Assembly: GCA_900314195.1 (NCBI GenBank)
Contig: OMUH01000006.1
Span: forward strand, 1 to 49,213
Direction: 5' to 3'
Source of the DNA: an uncultured Prevotella sp.
GTDB lineage: Bacteria > Bacteroidota > Bacteroidia > Bacteroidales > Bacteroidaceae
DNA length: 49,213 bases
Under the pieces are notes generated by a model. The model was given only the letters and a program-made list of their open reading frames with translations. It was not told the DNA's origin and searched no databases. A program made the translations under genes and the position numbers. Below, piece by piece: positions 16,501-23,637 of this stretch. Within the stretch, counting starts at the first letter, position 1, and every line of letters begins with the position of its first letter.

Positions 16501-16749
16501 ATAGCTTATTGTTATGGTATAAGGGCCGCCTGAGCGCATTCCCTGTATAGCATAACGTCCCTGATGGTTTGTCACGGCATTGTACTTGGTGCCTGACGGT
16601 TCATGAACAGCCGTAATTGTCGCACCAATAACATTTTCATTATCAGCAACGATCTTACCGCTAACACTTGATGTTGTTACCTGTGCTCCAGCAACTGATG
16701 CTATCATTAGCATTAGAGTCACTAACAACAAATGCATTTTTACTCGCAT
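13552..16749 (-). CDS. Oar-like TonB-dependent outer-membrane receptor
   Basis: This 1065-aa protein has a signal peptide (cleavage near VAGAQ, about residue 22). A carboxypeptidase-regulatory-like beta-sandwich follows (about 27-112, SGKIVADNENVIGATITAV), then a plug domain (about 115-260, with QIDGMVSNDVFG and GGAINAITKSGTN). A long beta-barrel runs to a terminal Phe (MQLGLRATF), the usual signal for outer-membrane insertion. The domain order and internal motifs are those of Oar-type receptors rather than SusC, and no SusD-like lipoprotein is adjacent, so glycan import is not indicated. The ligand is unknown; peptide or protein transport is known for an Oar homologue in myxobacteria. It is bounded by its own promoter and terminator. 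Confidence 0.88.
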   Translation of the reverse strand: MRVKMHLLLVTLMLMIASVAGAQVTTSSVSGKIVADNENVIGATITAVHEPSGTKYNAVTNHQGRYAIQGMRSGGPYTITISYIGYNQEVFRNVNLALGQEEVINANLKEDARSLGEVVVNGQAGKGGNGAATNFSQQQIENTPTIDRNIYDVAKLSPLVTENKFGGITIAGTNNRYNSFQIDGMVSNDVFGLTSSGTNGGQTSANPISMDAIEQIQIAVSPFDVRQSGFTGGAINAITKSGTNTFKGTAFGYYTDENMYGRYSQLDRETRKLNEQSTQTYGFTFGGPIIKDKLFFFTSLEYKKNEYPASNWAGKDGYFMTEDYARQLSDIYYKYTGIRESYGRRDVDRESMGLLGRLDWNINDNNHLSFRYQGNISYADNYSAGTHSYTFNNSGYRIKDRTHSFVAEWTSRIGQKYYNELRAGYTRVRDHRAIPYGGPTLYFSGTNTVSLGTDYSSGVNSLDQDVYTLEDNFSIYSGNHTITLGTHNEYYYIKNGFYQAAFGEYSYNFSDLEEFLANPDLLPTSYQMKYSDEGLTGSSYWITPFKAGQFGLYIQDKWDVSHLFQLTYGLRLDVPFYFNRITYNDAFNRTEYWSKEHNAIIGRRPANSVLASPRVGFRWYFDDSHQSLLRGGVGIFNGRAPFVWLENEWANTGMEMKGLNIRNSRGNYAGPTFGQYGRATTDQIRDEFGAKGGVNPDIVTVDHKFKFPQVFRANLAWEQQLPGGIKMTLEALYSKNLNAVWFENLCLKENGTVYAVPGVEASGVPYYSSSQTDTYYDENGQRQTLRANSVINLSNISKGHSYSFSVKFDKSFDFGLDLMASYTFGHSYSVNDGTSSVASSNWKYYYSADPQSKDVTYSLYDRPHRVVAQIGYNSKRYGGRRWQTHAALTYNGQSGQRYSLIMSDNSSASYNGDYARGNTTLYIPTKTELQNMNMSDEDKASFETWIEGDDYAKDHRGRYAPRNSNMAPWENLFDFHFAQDFFYLKERGSKISIVFDIVNVGNLLNKKWGKVYSSAYAENILNVTSVSYDRNTKIATPSYRFLGYKPEVSDIYSRWHMQLGLRATF

Positions 16750-16810
16750 ACCTTAAAACTGATTAAGATTAAAAAATAGGATTTTTATCCATTACTCTGA
16801 ATACACATTG

Positions 16811-16818
16811 CAAAAATA
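16811..16818 (-). promoter_or_regulatory. Candidate -7 element for the TonB receptor gene
   Basis: Minus-strand TATTTTTG matches TAnnTTTG, about 60 nt upstream of the ATG at 16749 and downstream of the transporter terminator, consistent with an independent transcript. Confidence 0.45.
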
Positions 16819-16864
16819 ATGAAAAAAATCAAGATATATGTTACAAAACTATAAAAATTATTTC

Positions 16865-16914
16865 AAAAAAAATTGCAAAAGAACCTTTAAAAAACAAAGG
16901 CACCTTTTGCAATT
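16865..16914 (-). terminator. Rho-independent terminator of the ABC transporter pair
   Basis: On the minus strand an 11-bp perfect stem (AATTGCAAAAG / CTTTTGCAATT) encloses a second small stem (CCTTT / AAAGG) and is followed by eight T residues. It begins 15 nt after the permease stop. Confidence 0.88.
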
Positions 16915-16928
16915 AATTTGTTATCTTT

Positions 16929-18131
16929 TCAGTCTTTTCTATACCATATTCTAAGTACCTTCCGGTGAATAACGAAGACATTACAAAGAGACACAAGCAA
17001 GAACAGAGCAAGACCAACCATCAAACCGTAGTACATTCCGCCGTCATCAATCTGCGGGAACAGCGTTTCCAATACTTCCATATAATATTTTCTGACGACA
17101 AAGAGAATGATGCACGCCAATACAAGTACAATAAAATTCAATACTATCGTCAGAAGCTGATACGGCTGTGCCGTTTTTGACGGACTGTAACCAATAAGCA
17201 AAAGATTTTCAAGCTTTTCCGAATTTTTCTGAACAAGAAGATAGATGCTTAACATGAGCAGATAAAAACTGAGCGCAGAGATTATAAGTCCGACGGCCGT
17301 AACCATGACTACGAGCACTTTAAGAAAATATGTAGTTTTCTCTTCGTTCACCTTATCATCTTCAATCTCATAACCCATCTTATCCATATACTTTCCAATC
17401 TTCTCATTCAAAGGATTGTCAGTATCTACTATCAGTCTTGTAGGCTCACTGTGATTTTGCGGAGCAAAGGTCTTGTTACTCCAATCCATGAACGACTGAG
17501 GCACAAGAATTGTGTTCAGTCTTGAAGAAAATCCTACGACACGTCCTTCCACCTCTGTTTTTTTGTCATTGCCTTGCAGAAACATTTTCATATTAATCAT
17601 ACCGGCAAGACCGTCCGACAATTTCGGAAGACTGTGGCTCTGAGCAAAGCCAAAGTTATACATTGCTATATATGCACGCGGAAGAATAATCGGCACACTG
17701 CGGTCACCTTCCTGCCAATGCCAGCCGCTGGTCTTGGCATCAACATATTTATCAGGTACAGATTCTATTGAAATATCTGAATTCAGAACGTTGACTCCAT
17801 TTATTCCCATATCTGCATTTACTTTATATTCCGCAGTGGAGAATTTCGCCACACTACGGGCAAAAGCCTGTGCAGAAAGGTCGTCTATGTCAGCATCAGA
17901 AAAAGAATTGCTCTGACCGCTAAATGTTGATGACGTACCTATCTTTTTATTTACAATAAGATAATCAGCCTTCAAGAAACTGTCTTCTGACGAAAACACC
18001 GACATGACATCCTTATAAAACTGCATGCCAAGCATTACAACAAGCATACCAAACAAATTGGCAAACGAGAAGCCAAGAAACTGTGGTATGCTAATGTGTT
18101 TTCTGAGCAACTTCCAAACAAGATTATTCAT
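16929..18131 (-). CDS. FtsX/MacB-like ABC transporter permease
   Basis: This 400-aa protein has the topology of the FtsX/MacB/LolC class. There is one N-terminal membrane helix (about 19-39), a large extracytoplasmic domain (about 40-265), then three helices (about 270-300, 325-345 and 368-390), with a short basic C-terminus. Such permeases do mechanical work in the periplasm (lipoprotein release, peptide export, control of wall hydrolases) rather than moving substrates through a channel. The start codon overlaps the stop of the ATPase gene by 4 nt (ATGA), so the two are translationally coupled and form one transporter. The periplasmic domain gives no obvious substrate hint. A strong terminator closes the transcript. 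Confidence 0.8.
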   Translation of the reverse strand: MNNLVWKLLRKHISIPQFLGFSFANLFGMLVVMLGMQFYKDVMSVFSSEDSFLKADYLIVNKKIGTSSTFSGQSNSFSDADIDDLSAQAFARSVAKFSTAEYKVNADMGINGVNVLNSDISIESVPDKYVDAKTSGWHWQEGDRSVPIILPRAYIAMYNFGFAQSHSLPKLSDGLAGMINMKMFLQGNDKKTEVEGRVVGFSSRLNTILVPQSFMDWSNKTFAPQNHSEPTRLIVDTDNPLNEKIGKYMDKMGYEIEDDKVNEEKTTYFLKVLVVMVTAVGLIISALSFYLLMLSIYLLVQKNSEKLENLLLIGYSPSKTAQPYQLLTIVLNFIVLVLACIILFVVRKYYMEVLETLFPQIDDGGMYYGLMVGLALFLLVSLCNVFVIHRKVLRIWYRKD

Positions 18132-18778
18132 AGCCTAAAAACTTTTTCATATTCAAGATTCATGTGCTTTCCAATGCTGGTCACAATAACCCCGGCCCCC
18201 TGTCGTTTTGCCTCCGTCATCATTATGTCAGCCATAACTGTGCTGTTTCTGTCGTCGAGATGCGATATTGGCTCATCGGCAATGATAAAATCAAAAGGCT
18301 GTACCAAGGCGCGCATCATCGCCACACGCTGCTGCTGACCGTATGACATAAGTCCAAGCCGCGTATCCTTCTTGTCTGCTATTCCGAGACGCTCAAACCA
18401 AGTATTAATCTCATCAGTTGATTTGAAGTTTCCTTCAAGCTTGTTTTTTATAACGACATTTTCCATAGCTGTTAACTCCGGGAAAAGTCTTAACTCTTGA
18501 AAAAGCAGACTAACCTTACGGCATCTTACGTCAACCCAGTCAGAAATCTTGTTTGACCTGACGTTTCTGTCATCAAAAAATATCTCACCGGTATAATCAT
18601 GCCGATAGCCAAGAACATAGCTGCAAAAAGTACTTTTTCCTCTGCCCGATTCTGCTTCTACAAGATACAGATGACCCTTCTTAAATGTGGCGTCAGCATT
18701 CCACACTTCAGACTGTAAATCATCAATTCTTTGTCTGAATACGTCTGGCACCACTTTCTTAAAACTTATTGTATTCAT
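18128..18778 (-). CDS. ABC transporter ATP-binding protein with atypical motifs
   Basis: This 216-aa nucleotide-binding domain partners the permease encoded directly downstream. Motifs are a P-loop A42-E-S-G-R-G-K-S-T (Ala where the first Gly is usual), Q-loop Q94, signature M144-S-Y-G-Q (instead of LSGGQ), Walker B FIIADE169 with the catalytic Glu kept, and D-loop SHLDD. The switch position reads VTS201 instead of VTH, so the usual histidine seems to be missing. Hydrolysis may be slow or differently controlled. The ATP-binding fold itself is clear. Start ATG 18776-18778. Upstream is an AT-rich 249-nt gap with degenerate 23-bp repeats and no clear TAnnTTTG element. Confidence 0.85.
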   Translation of the reverse strand: MNTISFKKVVPDVFRQRIDDLQSEVWNADATFKKGHLYLVEAESGRGKSTFCSYVLGYRHDYTGEIFFDDRNVRSNKISDWVDVRCRKVSLLFQELRLFPELTAMENVVIKNKLEGNFKSTDEINTWFERLGIADKKDTRLGLMSYGQQQRVAMMRALVQPFDFIIADEPISHLDDRNSTVMADIMMTEAKRQGAGVIVTSIGKHMNLEYEKVFRL

Positions 18779-18880
18779 TGTTTTTAAGAATTACTATTTC
18801 CCATCGTTCAACAACAGCTGTTCAAATCTCTATATAAAGATTTTGATATTAATAATATGATGTTCAGAAATGATATGTCT

Positions 18881-18995
18881 TGAAAATCAGTACCAGCAAG
18901 CACCTTATCAGTACTAACAATACTTTTGAAATCAAACAAGCAAATAGTTTTGAATCAATCAAGCCGATACTTGGAAATTCAGCACAAGCAATATA
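18881..18995. repeat. Degenerate tandem array of about 23-bp units
   Basis: Five imperfect units begin near 18881, 18904, 18927, 18951 and 18973, with spacings of 22-24 bp. The loose consensus is TGAAATCAGTACAAGCAA followed by a variable A/T-rich end. The array lies between the 3' end of the DUF4836 gene and the promoter side of the ABC ATPase gene. The register is judged by eye and the copies are poorly conserved. Confidence 0.45.
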
Positions 18996-19027
18996 ATAGT
19001 TTCAGATTGTCGCTTTATCATGCGTTT

Positions 19028-20440
19028 CTACAATGAGAATACTATTGTGCTGAACTTCCCGAACATTGGAGTCAGAACTGAAGTCATCGCCTTTACTACA
19101 CTTCCGTTATTACCATGCATATTAAGAACCAAAACAAACCGTTGTCCGCGTATTAAATCCTGTACATTTTTCGGCAAGGGCTTCTCTGCCGGCCGTACAG
19201 ATGCCTCCGCCATTTGCTTGCTGCTTCCGCTGAAATACTGTTTGTCATCAGAAACTCCGAAGCAATATGTCGTATTGTCATTAGTAAACACAAAGGCATT
19301 CTTTTTCCAGTCAGCTATCCTTGCTCCGGCCGGACAACTCTGCTTCCAGTAACCAACATCAGAAAGCCATTTACTGTCAGAGAGCTCTGCCGACATCATC
19401 ATTGATGATGTCTTCTCAGACAAAGAAGTCATCACAATCGCCATGTCGCCGTCAATACTTCTAATTATGTTATCCATGTCAATAGCAGTGTTCACTCCGG
19501 CAAGAAGCATCTGAGCGCCACTGTTTGCCTGCATGACAGGAAGGAAATCATTGCCTTTAACATTCACGAAAAATCCAGCCACCGCATCATCTGGCATAGA
19601 CGCGACATAACGTCCTTTTACAGGCCTGTATATAGCCTCCGATTTTCTCAAAGCATCTTTAATGCGCGGAATGAAAGATGTTGTTTTACCGGAAAAGCTT
19701 ATCACGCCGTTTTTCTTGCCGACAGAAGCCTCTATGATAACCTTTGAAGCATCTGTTCCTTTCGGAGTGCCAAACATAAAGGGCATAACCAATTGCTGCG
19801 GAAGAGCATCAGCCTGTGCCACCATAGCAGTAGAGGACTTTATTGAATCAAGTCTGTCATACATAGGATTCGCACGAATGCCATCATCTTCATCTTGCTT
19901 AAACCATTTTGATAATTTCTGCCGAACATCCGCCTCTGTACCCGGCGCTACCGGTCCTAAAACAAGCAGGCTTTGTTTCGAATACCCTACCATCCACGAA
20001 CCGTCAATCATAGAGAAATGACAGTCACGAAAAGCTTCAGGTGAAGTGATTTTTACTTTTGACCTAATTGATGACAGCCATTCCGTTAAATCATCATCGT
20101 CACTGACCTTCATGCACAATCCGAAATCGCCATCAGGAGAAACGAAAAAATAAGCAGGTTCGCCAAAATCAATTCCGCAATCATCTGACGGCTGCGCGTG
20201 AAAGACGGTCTTCACTATCCGCGCTGCATTTTCATCGCCCGAAGTGAACTCTGTTCTAATTATAGCTTTACTTCTTGCCGGAACAGCATCAGAATAACTG
20301 TCATCCGAGCAGGAGCTCATGATAAATGCGATAAATACCGAAAGTGGAAATGCGATAAACTTGCCGGCAAACTGAAAGAAAAACTGGCAGAACAACTGGC
20401 AGAACAACTGGCAGAACAACTGAGAAATGTGTTTCTTCAT
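19028..20440 (-). CDS. DUF4836 family lipoprotein
   Basis: This 470-aa protein has a lipobox-like FIMSSC at residues 39-44 followed by SDDSYSDAVPA, so it should be lipid-anchored on the periplasmic or surface side. The mature part resembles the Bacteroidetes DUF4836 family: an opening VPARSKAIIRTEF segment, two similar halves, and paired segments such as DKQYFSGSSKQMAEA. The molecular role is unknown. The signal sequence is odd: after MKKHISQ it contains three copies of LFCQ encoded by a 12-bp repeat, making it about 43 residues long, roughly twice normal. The start ATG 20438-20440 is the only suitable one. It probably belongs to the operon of the upstream MFS, DUF151 and rsmE genes. Confidence 0.75.
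   Translation of the reverse strand: MKKHISQLFCQLFCQLFCQFFFQFAGKFIAFPLSVFIAFIMSSCSDDSYSDAVPARSKAIIRTEFTSGDENAARIVKTVFHAQPSDDCGIDFGEPAYFFVSPDGDFGLCMKVSDDDDLTEWLSSIRSKVKITSPEAFRDCHFSMIDGSWMVGYSKQSLLVLGPVAPGTEADVRQKLSKWFKQDEDDGIRANPMYDRLDSIKSSTAMVAQADALPQQLVMPFMFGTPKGTDASKVIIEASVGKKNGVISFSGKTTSFIPRIKDALRKSEAIYRPVKGRYVASMPDDAVAGFFVNVKGNDFLPVMQANSGAQMLLAGVNTAIDMDNIIRSIDGDMAIVMTSLSEKTSSMMMSAELSDSKWLSDVGYWKQSCPAGARIADWKKNAFVFTNDNTTYCFGVSDDKQYFSGSSKQMAEASVRPAEKPLPKNVQDLIRGQRFVLVLNMHGNNGSVVKAMTSVLTPMFGKFSTIVFSL
20382..20422. repeat. 12-bp minisatellite inside the DUF4836 signal sequence
   Basis: Three perfect copies of AACTGGCAGAAC (20382-20393, 20394-20405, 20406-20417) plus a partial fourth (AACTG). 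The unit length is a multiple of three, so copy-number change would add or remove LFCQ tetrapeptides without a frameshift. Confidence 0.95.
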
Positions 20441-20517
20441 AATTTATAACACAAAATGAAATCCGATAAACAGATAAACAAAGGTTTAAGACCGCCGTAT
20501 TACTTATATAACATTAT

Positions 20518-21243
20518 TTATAAGCGCCGGCAAAGATTAGCCATCATTACAGCTTCAAGTCCGGCGGTTTCTGTCCGAAGACGGCTTTTGCCCAAGGAAA
20601 CACTTTCAAAACCGTTTTCCAAAGCAAGCTTAACCTCGTCAATAGAAAAATCACCCTCCGGACCAACCATAACGGTAATGTCGTTACCATCCATATCCAC
20701 AGACGACAGACTGTCAAAAAAATCACTGCGCGATACTTCATCATAACAATGGCATATATATTTCTTTCCGCTACGCTGCATTCTGACAAACTCGCTGAAC
20801 CCAGTCATGGCATTTACTTTCGGCAGCCAGGCCTTACGGCTTTGCTTCACTGCTGAGACAATAATCTTCTCAACACGCGGCAGCTTGACAATCTTTCTTT
20901 CAGAGAATTTACAGTCAAGGAAAGTCAGCTCGTCAAATCCGATTTCCGTAGCCTTTTCAGCCATCCATTCCATGCGTTCCATCATCTTTGTGGGCGCTAT
21001 GGCAAGATGTATTCTTCCCTTCCATGTTCTATTCTGCCGGATCTTCTGCTCAATATTATAACTGCATTTGCGTTGCGATGCTAGCGTTATCACAGCCTTG
21101 TAGAAACATCCCTTTCCGTCCAGAAGGAATATCTCATCACTTTCTTTCAGACGCAGCACCCTTACAGCATGAACTGCCTCTTCATCAGGCAGACAATCTA
21201 CTTCCGAAGCATCCGGAACATAGAAAAAACGTTCTTCCTTCAT
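20518..21243 (-). CDS. rsmE: 16S rRNA (uracil-1498-N3)-methyltransferase
   Basis: This 241-aa SPOUT-class methyltransferase methylates N3 of U1498 in 16S rRNA using S-adenosylmethionine. The N-terminal PUA-like RNA-binding part (about 1-70) has HAVRVLRLKESDEIFLLDGKG. The trefoil-knot catalytic domain follows, with KMMERMEWMAEKATEIG, VMVGPEGDFS for cofactor binding, and the knot segment SLGKSRLRTETAGLEA. Its length is standard. The ATG abuts the stop of the upstream DUF151 gene with no spacer, so it is co-translated from the same message. DUF4836 follows after 77 nt. Confidence 0.96.
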   Translation of the reverse strand: MKEERFFYVPDASEVDCLPDEEAVHAVRVLRLKESDEIFLLDGKGCFYKAVITLASQRKCSYNIEQKIRQNRTWKGRIHLAIAPTKMMERMEWMAEKATEIGFDELTFLDCKFSERKIVKLPRVEKIIVSAVKQSRKAWLPKVNAMTGFSEFVRMQRSGKKYICHCYDEVSRSDFFDSLSSVDMDGNDITVMVGPEGDFSIDEVKLALENGFESVSLGKSRLRTETAGLEAVMMANLCRRL

Positions 21244-22059
21244 TTATTCTATAATATCATCCGTATCCATGCCGTCAAAAGGAAGCCCGTCATCACCATC
21301 GCCCCTGTCAGATAAATGACTATCTCCGGGTTTGCCGGCATTTTCAGATTTACGTTTACTATTAATCCGCTCACGCTTATATTCAGAATTGATATCCAAA
21401 TCAATGTTATATTGGTCGCCGGCTTTGAAATACTTGAATTCCGGAGTATCTATCAATGGCGTAGGGTTCGGATAATCATACAGTTTCTTATTTATCCTGA
21501 CCGTTCTTTTGTTTATTTCATCACGCAGATATTGTGCCGACTCATAATCCTCATCATCCACGACCCTGTCAAGCGATTTTTCAAGCATCTCCTTTGTCAG
21601 GATGTTTACCGGCAACGGAACCGATGATTTGCTGAACTTTTCATAAGGCGAGCTCTGCAAGCGCATCATATCCGATTTAATATATATCGGCACCTGGGCA
21701 ATGACATTCAGAAGCACAGCATCGCACACATCGATCGGTCTGGCGCAATTACGTACAGGCTCAACCATGAGGGCAGTATATTGCCCGTCTTCAACATTAT
21801 TTATATATATGTAATAGTTATTGCCACATGCAAACTCACTTAACATGACCCACATCACTTCCGGCAGGCGATGCCTCGTCTTCCATGGAGAGTCACGTCG
21901 TTGCAGCAAGGCTTTCAGATGTTCGTTGTCACACGGTATACCCACCTCGCGTTTCTCATCAGCGTCAACAAGCACAATAACTCCCATGTTGATACCTTCA
22001 ATACGCGTCAATGCCGTAACGAAAAGTTCTGTTTTCTCTGTACTGAAATATTCACTCAT
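21244..22059 (-). CDS. Bifunctional nuclease (DUF151) family protein with UVR motif
   Basis: This 271-aa protein starts at ATG 22057-22059 (a TTG three codons upstream is less likely). The N-terminal domain (about 1-135) fits the DUF151 bifunctional-nuclease fold, with VIVLVDADEKREVGIP near residue 30 and RPIDVCDAVLLNVIAQVPIY near 107-127, the latter matching the family's RPSDAIALA-type signature. A UvrB/UvrC-like helical hairpin follows (about 155-186, DDEDYESAQYLRDEINKR), which usually mediates protein contact. The final 80 residues are charged, Gly/Asp rich and probably disordered. Nuclease activity is not established for Bacteroidetes members. It lies between the MFS permease gene (45-nt gap) and rsmE (no gap). 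Confidence 0.85.
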   Translation of the reverse strand: MSEYFSTEKTELFVTALTRIEGINMGVIVLVDADEKREVGIPCDNEHLKALLQRRDSPWKTRHRLPEVMWVMLSEFACGNNYYIYINNVEDGQYTALMVEPVRNCARPIDVCDAVLLNVIAQVPIYIKSDMMRLQSSPYEKFSKSSVPLPVNILTKEMLEKSLDRVVDDEDYESAQYLRDEINKRTVRINKKLYDYPNPTPLIDTPEFKYFKAGDQYNIDLDINSEYKRERINSKRKSENAGKPGDSHLSDRGDGDDGLPFDGMDTDDIIE

Positions 22060-22104
22060 TACCAACAAGTCTTCATTTTATGAAACAGTATTAAAAGCAG
22101 CCGA

Positions 22105-23358
22105 TCACACGTCAGCGTTTTTAACTGAGTCAATATCTTTCTTAGGCCGGAACAAAATAGCGAATGAAACACCCACGACAAGAGCATAACCGGCAAAAAT
22201 CAGCCAGCATGGCTGCCAGTTCACCAAACCGTCAGTAGACGTATACGCATTTACCACAGCCTGCGCTGACAACGTTCCGATCGTTGCGCCTATACCATTG
22301 GTCATAAGCATAAACAATCCCTGAGCGCTTGAGCGAATATGCGAATCGGTTGATTTGTCAACAAACAACGAGCCTGAGATATTAAAGAAGTCAAAAGCAA
22401 CACCATAAACAATCATGGAAAGTATAAACATCCACACGCCAGGTCCAGGATTGCCAAATGCAAAAAGACCAAATCTGAACACCCACGCAAACATTGCTAT
22501 CAGCATTACATTCTTTATACCATATTTCTTCATGAAAAACGGAATTAGAAGAATGCAACCCGTTTCACTCATTTGAGAGAGAGAAATCAGAATGTTCGCA
22601 TGTTTTACGCCGAAAGTATCAGCATATTCCGGAATATTTCCGAACGATTCTATGAACGGATTGGCAAAACCGTTTGTAATCTGAAGACTTACACCGAGAA
22701 GCATAGAGAAGATAAAGAAAATAGCCATTCTCTTCTGCTTGAAAAGAGAAAAGGCTTTAAAGCCAAGCGCGTCAGCAACGCTTTTCTTTTTACCTCCTAC
22801 AGACACAGGGCAAGCTGGCAAAGAGAAAGAATAAAGGAAAAGCAACAGGCTAACGCAGCCTGAAACAATAAACTGATTTTGATTTCCTTGAAAGCCCAGC
22901 AAGTCAACAGTCCACATCATCGCAATAAATCCCACAGTGCCAAATACACGGATAGGAGGAAAATCTTTCACCGTGTCCATTCCGGCTTCAGATAGCCCAG
23001 CATAAGCGACAGAATTGCTTAAAGCAAGTGTAGGCATATAAAAAGCAACACTAAGCGTATACGCAGGAAAAATCATATCTTTGTTTCCCGTGATACCAAA
23101 GTAAGCAGCAAGAAACATAAAAACGGCAGCAAGAAAATGACAAAAGCCGAGAAGCCTCTGCGCCGGCACCCATCTGTCGGCAACAACGCCCATCAACGCA
23201 GGCATAAATATAGACACAATACCTTGAACCGCATAGAAAAGACCAATTTGAGTTCCCATGCCAATGCGCGTCAGATAGGCTCCCATAGAAGTCAGATAAG
23301 CTCCCCAGGCAGCATACTCAAGGAAGTTCATCAAAGCTAAACGTAGTTTTAAATTCAT
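22105..23358 (-). CDS. Nucleoside:H+ symporter family MFS permease
   Basis: This 417-aa inner-membrane transporter has about twelve hydrophobic segments. It resembles the NupG/XapB nucleoside:proton symporter family, seen in NFLEYAAWGAYLTSMGAYL at the N-terminus, the MGVVADRWVPAQRLL loop between helices 2 and 3, VRVFGTVGFIAMMW-like IRVFGTVGFIAMMW, and SSAQGLFMLMTNGIGATIG near the end. Expected function is proton-driven uptake of purine or pyrimidine nucleosides for salvage. It has its own -7 element 32 nt upstream and probably heads an operon with the DUF151, rsmE and DUF4836 genes. Confidence 0.88.
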   Translation of the reverse strand: MNLKLRLALMNFLEYAAWGAYLTSMGAYLTRIGMGTQIGLFYAVQGIVSIFMPALMGVVADRWVPAQRLLGFCHFLAAVFMFLAAYFGITGNKDMIFPAYTLSVAFYMPTLALSNSVAYAGLSEAGMDTVKDFPPIRVFGTVGFIAMMWTVDLLGFQGNQNQFIVSGCVSLLLFLYSFSLPACPVSVGGKKKSVADALGFKAFSLFKQKRMAIFFIFSMLLGVSLQITNGFANPFIESFGNIPEYADTFGVKHANILISLSQMSETGCILLIPFFMKKYGIKNVMLIAMFAWVFRFGLFAFGNPGPGVWMFILSMIVYGVAFDFFNISGSLFVDKSTDSHIRSSAQGLFMLMTNGIGATIGTLSAQAVVNAYTSTDGLVNWQPCWLIFAGYALVVGVSFAILFRPKKDIDSVKNADV

Positions 23359-23389
23359 AATCTCGCACTGTTTCGTTTATACATTGTTG

Positions 23390-23397
23390 CAAAAATA
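23390..23397 (-). promoter_or_regulatory. Candidate -7 element for the nucleoside permease operon
   Basis: Minus-strand TATTTTTG matches TAnnTTTG, 32 nt before the ATG at 23358. It lies downstream of the nuo terminator, so this operon is separate from nuo. Confidence 0.45.
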
Positions 23398-23586
23398 CAG
23401 CAAAAAAACAAATCACAGAAAAATATTTCTTCTTTTTTAGTATTCAATCAAACTAAATATCTGATTCAAGCGCTCTTTAAATTTTCAGATAAACAATAAA
23501 TCAAAGTACAAGTAACAAATAACAAAATGTAAATGTCTGATAAAAAATGGCTAATAAATAATGTGAGATTAAACAAGAACAAAATA

Positions 23587-23616
23587 GAAAAGGACTGATA
23601 AAAATCAGCCCTTTTC
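23587..23616 (-). terminator. Terminator of the nuo operon
   Basis: GAAAAGG and CCTTTTC pair, then CTGAT with ATCAG after one mismatch, leaving a 4-nt loop. On the minus strand it begins 22 nt after the nuoN stop and is followed by a T-rich stretch (CTATTTTGTTCTTG). Confidence 0.8.
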
Positions 23617-23637
23617 ATTTATATTTTAACAAAGAAA

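Noticed and set aside
13552-16749. SusC-type receptor of a polysaccharide utilisation locus
   Set aside because: There is no SusD, glycoside hydrolase or glycan sensor nearby, and the barrel motifs are Oar-like.
18881-18995. CRISPR array
   Set aside because: Units are about 23 bp, poorly conserved and directly adjoining; there are no constant repeats with unique spacers and no cas genes.
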